Assembly (NCBI RefSeq): GCF_900142195.1 | Contig: NZ_FRAB01000026.1 | Coordinates: 1 to 64,000 of the forward strand | Source: Paraburkholderia terricola | GTDB lineage: Bacteria; Pseudomonadota; Gammaproteobacteria; Burkholderiales; Burkholderiaceae | DNA: 64,000 bases | Reading direction: 5' to 3' | Part shown: positions 62,200-64,000 of the stretch, piece by piece | How the letters are laid out: each line of letters starts with the position of its first letter | Position numbering within the stretch: position 1 is the first letter of the stretch | Translations under genes and position numbers: made by a program | The notes under the pieces: model-generated | The model's database searches: none | What the model saw: only the letters and a program-made list of their open reading frames with translations | Told to the model about the DNA's origin: nothing

Positions 62200-62491
62200 G
62201 GCGTGCCACCGATGTCATATCCGTGATGAATTCAGTACCTTCCCCGGATCGAAGACAAAGCGAGTCTTTCCGAGGGACTAGCCTCAGGAAAAGTGATCGC
62301 CTCATCACGGTGGATTGACATTCACTCGCCGCCGACAAATCGGCGGTCAGGAAGATCGGGGCGTGCGGCCACCCTCGAGCACATTCCGCGAATCGCCAGT
62401 CAAGTTGGATGGTCAGCTTGCCAGCCGCATCATTCAGACCTCGTGCCTCGCTGGAGACAGACGATCGGATCTGGAAGGCCTGTATGAGACT

Positions 62492-62593
62492 TCAGAAAAT
62501 GCCGCTGAACGAGACAGCAATTGCGAGCCCGACACTGACCGCGGAAAGCATGATCCAGCCTACAAACACCGACAGGGGTCCGGGATGAAACAT
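62492..62593 (-). CDS. 33-aa single-pass membrane protein
   Basis: The short frame starts MFHPGPLSVFVGWIMLSAVS and ends in SFSGIF; it is hydrophobic throughout with a near-ideal GGAGG 5 nt before the ATG. It resembles small regulatory membrane proteins, but I know no family. The ribosome site and one continuous helix are the evidence. Confidence 0.5.
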   Translation of the reverse strand: MFHPGPLSVFVGWIMLSAVSVGLAIAVSFSGIF

Positions 62594-63054
62594 GGCGCCC
62601 TCCACTAACGATCTCAACGATCGTCAACTCAATCGATCACGAAGCCATGTCGGAATGGTAGGTGCCGCGTCCGCGTCGCGGTAGATACGCACCAGACCAC
62701 TCACTGTTGCCGCGTAGACACCAATAGGTGCGGCCGCGGTAGCCGCGGTGTTGCCCTGAGGTCAGCGAGGCTGAGCGGCACCTTGGTGGAAACTGGCGGC
62801 CAGGCGGATGATTGAGGCAGCGCCACGATACGGACGCACTGTGGCCTTCAACGCAACGTTTGAAGGCGCAAGGGTTCAAGGTGGACTGCAATGGGTATTT
62901 CGTCGACTATCAGGATTCTTCGTGGACGAAGGTTGTTGAAGCCTTCAGGCGGCCATCATCGCCGTCAATATTTTCGTTCGACGTGGGTGGCGTTTGCGAC
63001 CGCGAAGCACATCCACAATGCGATCGCACCGCTTATGGCGGTGCATGAATAGCT
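62594..63054. other. intergenic stretch without a convincing gene
   Basis: Short open frames on both strands (62637-62891 minus, 62812-63048 plus) have no recognisable motif or ribosome site. The piece GQHRGYRGRTYWC on the minus strand looks like a fragment of a small secreted or repeat protein, but too little is left to name it. Confidence 0.4.
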
Positions 63055-64000
63055 TCACGCCTGATGCTCGCGTTCCAGATAGTCTGGATTGAATTCTCCC
63101 AGACAAAGCGAGTTGAGCGCCCGAATCTGCTCCGTCATGAAATCGACAAACACGCGAATGCGTGACGGCAAATTCTGTCGGCAGAGATAGCAGATGTAGT
63201 GGCCCCGATCGTCCGGCACGTTGTGCCTCAAGGCCACGACGAGTTCATTGCGCGCGATGTAATCGCGTATCTGATATCCCGGCATCTGGGCGATTCCGCG
63301 ACCTTCCAGGACTGCCTGCAATACCAGGTCCGCGTCGTTGAAAGTCAATCTGGCGGTTGGCAAATACTTTCGCATGCGACCGTCGACCTTGAAATCCCAC
63401 TCGAAGACGCGACCGCTCAATCGCAGATTGATGCAGTCGTGCTGCGCCAGATCTTCCAGCATAGATGGCAGCCCGCGCTCTTCGGCATAGGCGCGGGAAG
63501 CGCAGAGCACCATCTGCATTGGAATCAACTGTTTCGCAATGATGCTTGAGTCCTCGATGCGTCCATCGCGAAACGCAACGTCGATCTGTTCAGCAGCGAA
63601 ATCGGCTGGCCTGTCATCAAGGCTCAGATCTACCGCGATATCAGGGTAGAGCTCGGAAAACTTGAAAAGCAGCGGAGCAACCACCTTGCGTCCAAATCCA
63701 ACTGTCGAGCGAATTCGAATGAAGCCACGAGGCGGACCCTGGCGAAGGTCCAACATGTCATTCATTGCCTCGACGATATGGGTCACGCCCTGGTTGCAGT
63801 TCTCGAAGAACCGTTCGCCCTCCTGCGTCAGGTTTGTGGTCCTTGTCGTTCGGAGAAACAGACGCGTGCTTAGCTGGGTTTCGAGCTTTTGAACATTTCG
63901 GCAGACGGCCGAGCGTCCGATCCCCAATCGTTCACCGGCTTTCGCGAAGCTTCCCTCGGTCGCGACCGCCATGAACGCGATGATCCCTGCGTAGCTCGTC
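63055..64000 (-). CDS. LysR-family transcriptional regulator (5' end outside window)
   Basis: The frame runs off the right edge: SYAGIIAFMAVATEGSF is the usual start of the LysR helix-turn-helix, so the true ATG lies beyond 64000. The DNA-binding helix (AGERLGIGRSAVCRNVQKLE) and the whole effector domain are present. The same subfamily gave rise to the two remnants at 32.8 and 56.5 kb. Confidence 0.93.
   Translation of the reverse strand, partial: TSYAGIIAFMAVATEGSFAKAGERLGIGRSAVCRNVQKLETQLSTRLFLRTTRTTNLTQEGERFFENCNQGVTHIVEAMNDMLDLRQGPPRGFIRIRSTVGFGRKVVAPLLFKFSELYPDIAVDLSLDDRPADFAAEQIDVAFRDGRIEDSSIIAKQLIPMQMVLCASRAYAEERGLPSMLEDLAQHDCINLRLSGRVFEWDFKVDGRMRKYLPTARLTFNDADLVLQAVLEGRGIAQMPGYQIRDYIARNELVVALRHNVPDDRGHYICYLCRQNLPSRIRVFVDFMTEQIRALNSLCLGEFNPDYLEREHQA

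Noticed and set aside
1..64000. CRISPR arrays, intact insertion sequences and prophage genes
   Set aside because: No regularly spaced repeats, transposase or phage structural genes are recognisable.

Overview
The window looks like chromosomal DNA of a Burkholderiaceae bacterium, most likely Paraburkholderia. It is GC-rich, carries a Burkholderia-type 5S rRNA, a DUF3331 protein, many LysR/GntR/MFS genes and a NodT-type efflux lipoprotein. The genus is inferred from style of sequence, not from a database search.

Layout. (1) 1-240: the end of an rRNA operon (5S plus terminator). (2) 1.2-9.8 kb: a divergent FadR-type GntR repressor and a six-gene operon with ATGA overlaps: a complete Liv-type ABC importer followed by an M20 amidohydrolase and an M81 peptidase, with a perfect 22-bp palindrome in the divergent promoter. 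(3) 9.87 kb: tRNA-Val(GAC). (4) 10.0-14.7 kb: amidohydrolase + MFS operon, a GntR/UTRA regulator and a second MFS gene. Both transporter promoters share a 13-bp element. (5) 14.7-28.3 kb: a nearly complete selenium island. Leftward: selD, selU, a DUF318 permease and a 44-aa membrane protein. Rightward: selenocysteine formate dehydrogenase fdoG (in-frame UGA plus recognisable SECIS hairpin), fdoH, fdoI, fdhE, selA, selB and the selenocysteine tRNA. Every dedicated step of Sec synthesis, insertion and use, plus tRNA 2-selenouridine formation, is therefore encoded within 14 kb.

(6) 28.4-46 kb is an accessory and stress region: a GH3 beta-glucosidase under LacI-like palindromes, DUF3331, decayed LysR and Ohr fragments, a haloperoxidase-like hydrolase, a cyclic-nucleotide-gated MscS channel, an NDH-2-like flavoprotein, a winged-helix/NTPase regulator, a LysR/SDR pair, PEBP, an MBL-fold hydrolase, a candidate small RNA and a LecB-type lectin with an extra N-terminal domain. 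(7) 46.1-52.1 kb: a LacI regulator divergent from a five-gene operon (membrane desaturase/hydroxylase, Rieske ferredoxin, sugar-binding protein, ferredoxin reductase, TIM-barrel protein). The set matches the parts list of rhizopine (moc) catabolism, MocD-E-B-F-C. (8) 52.4-56.4 kb: acetoacetate decarboxylase, 3-hydroxybutyrate dehydrogenase, patatin, and a DedA-rhodanese fusion. (9) 56.5-57.0 kb: two gene relics. (10) 57.1-61.6 kb: EmrB/EmrA/NodT tripartite efflux. (11) 61.7-64 kb: an LRAT-fold protein, a 33-aa membrane protein and a LysR gene cut by the window edge.

The most unexpected structure is a 19-bp inverted repeat, TGTTG-N9-CAACA. It occurs four times between 37.6 and 52.2 kb, each time in an intergenic region upstream of a different redox or metabolic transcription unit, and one copy lies just upstream of the winged-helix/NTPase regulator. 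It suggests an undescribed local regulon. The moc-like operon and the selenium-island permease pair are the other leading candidates for new biology.
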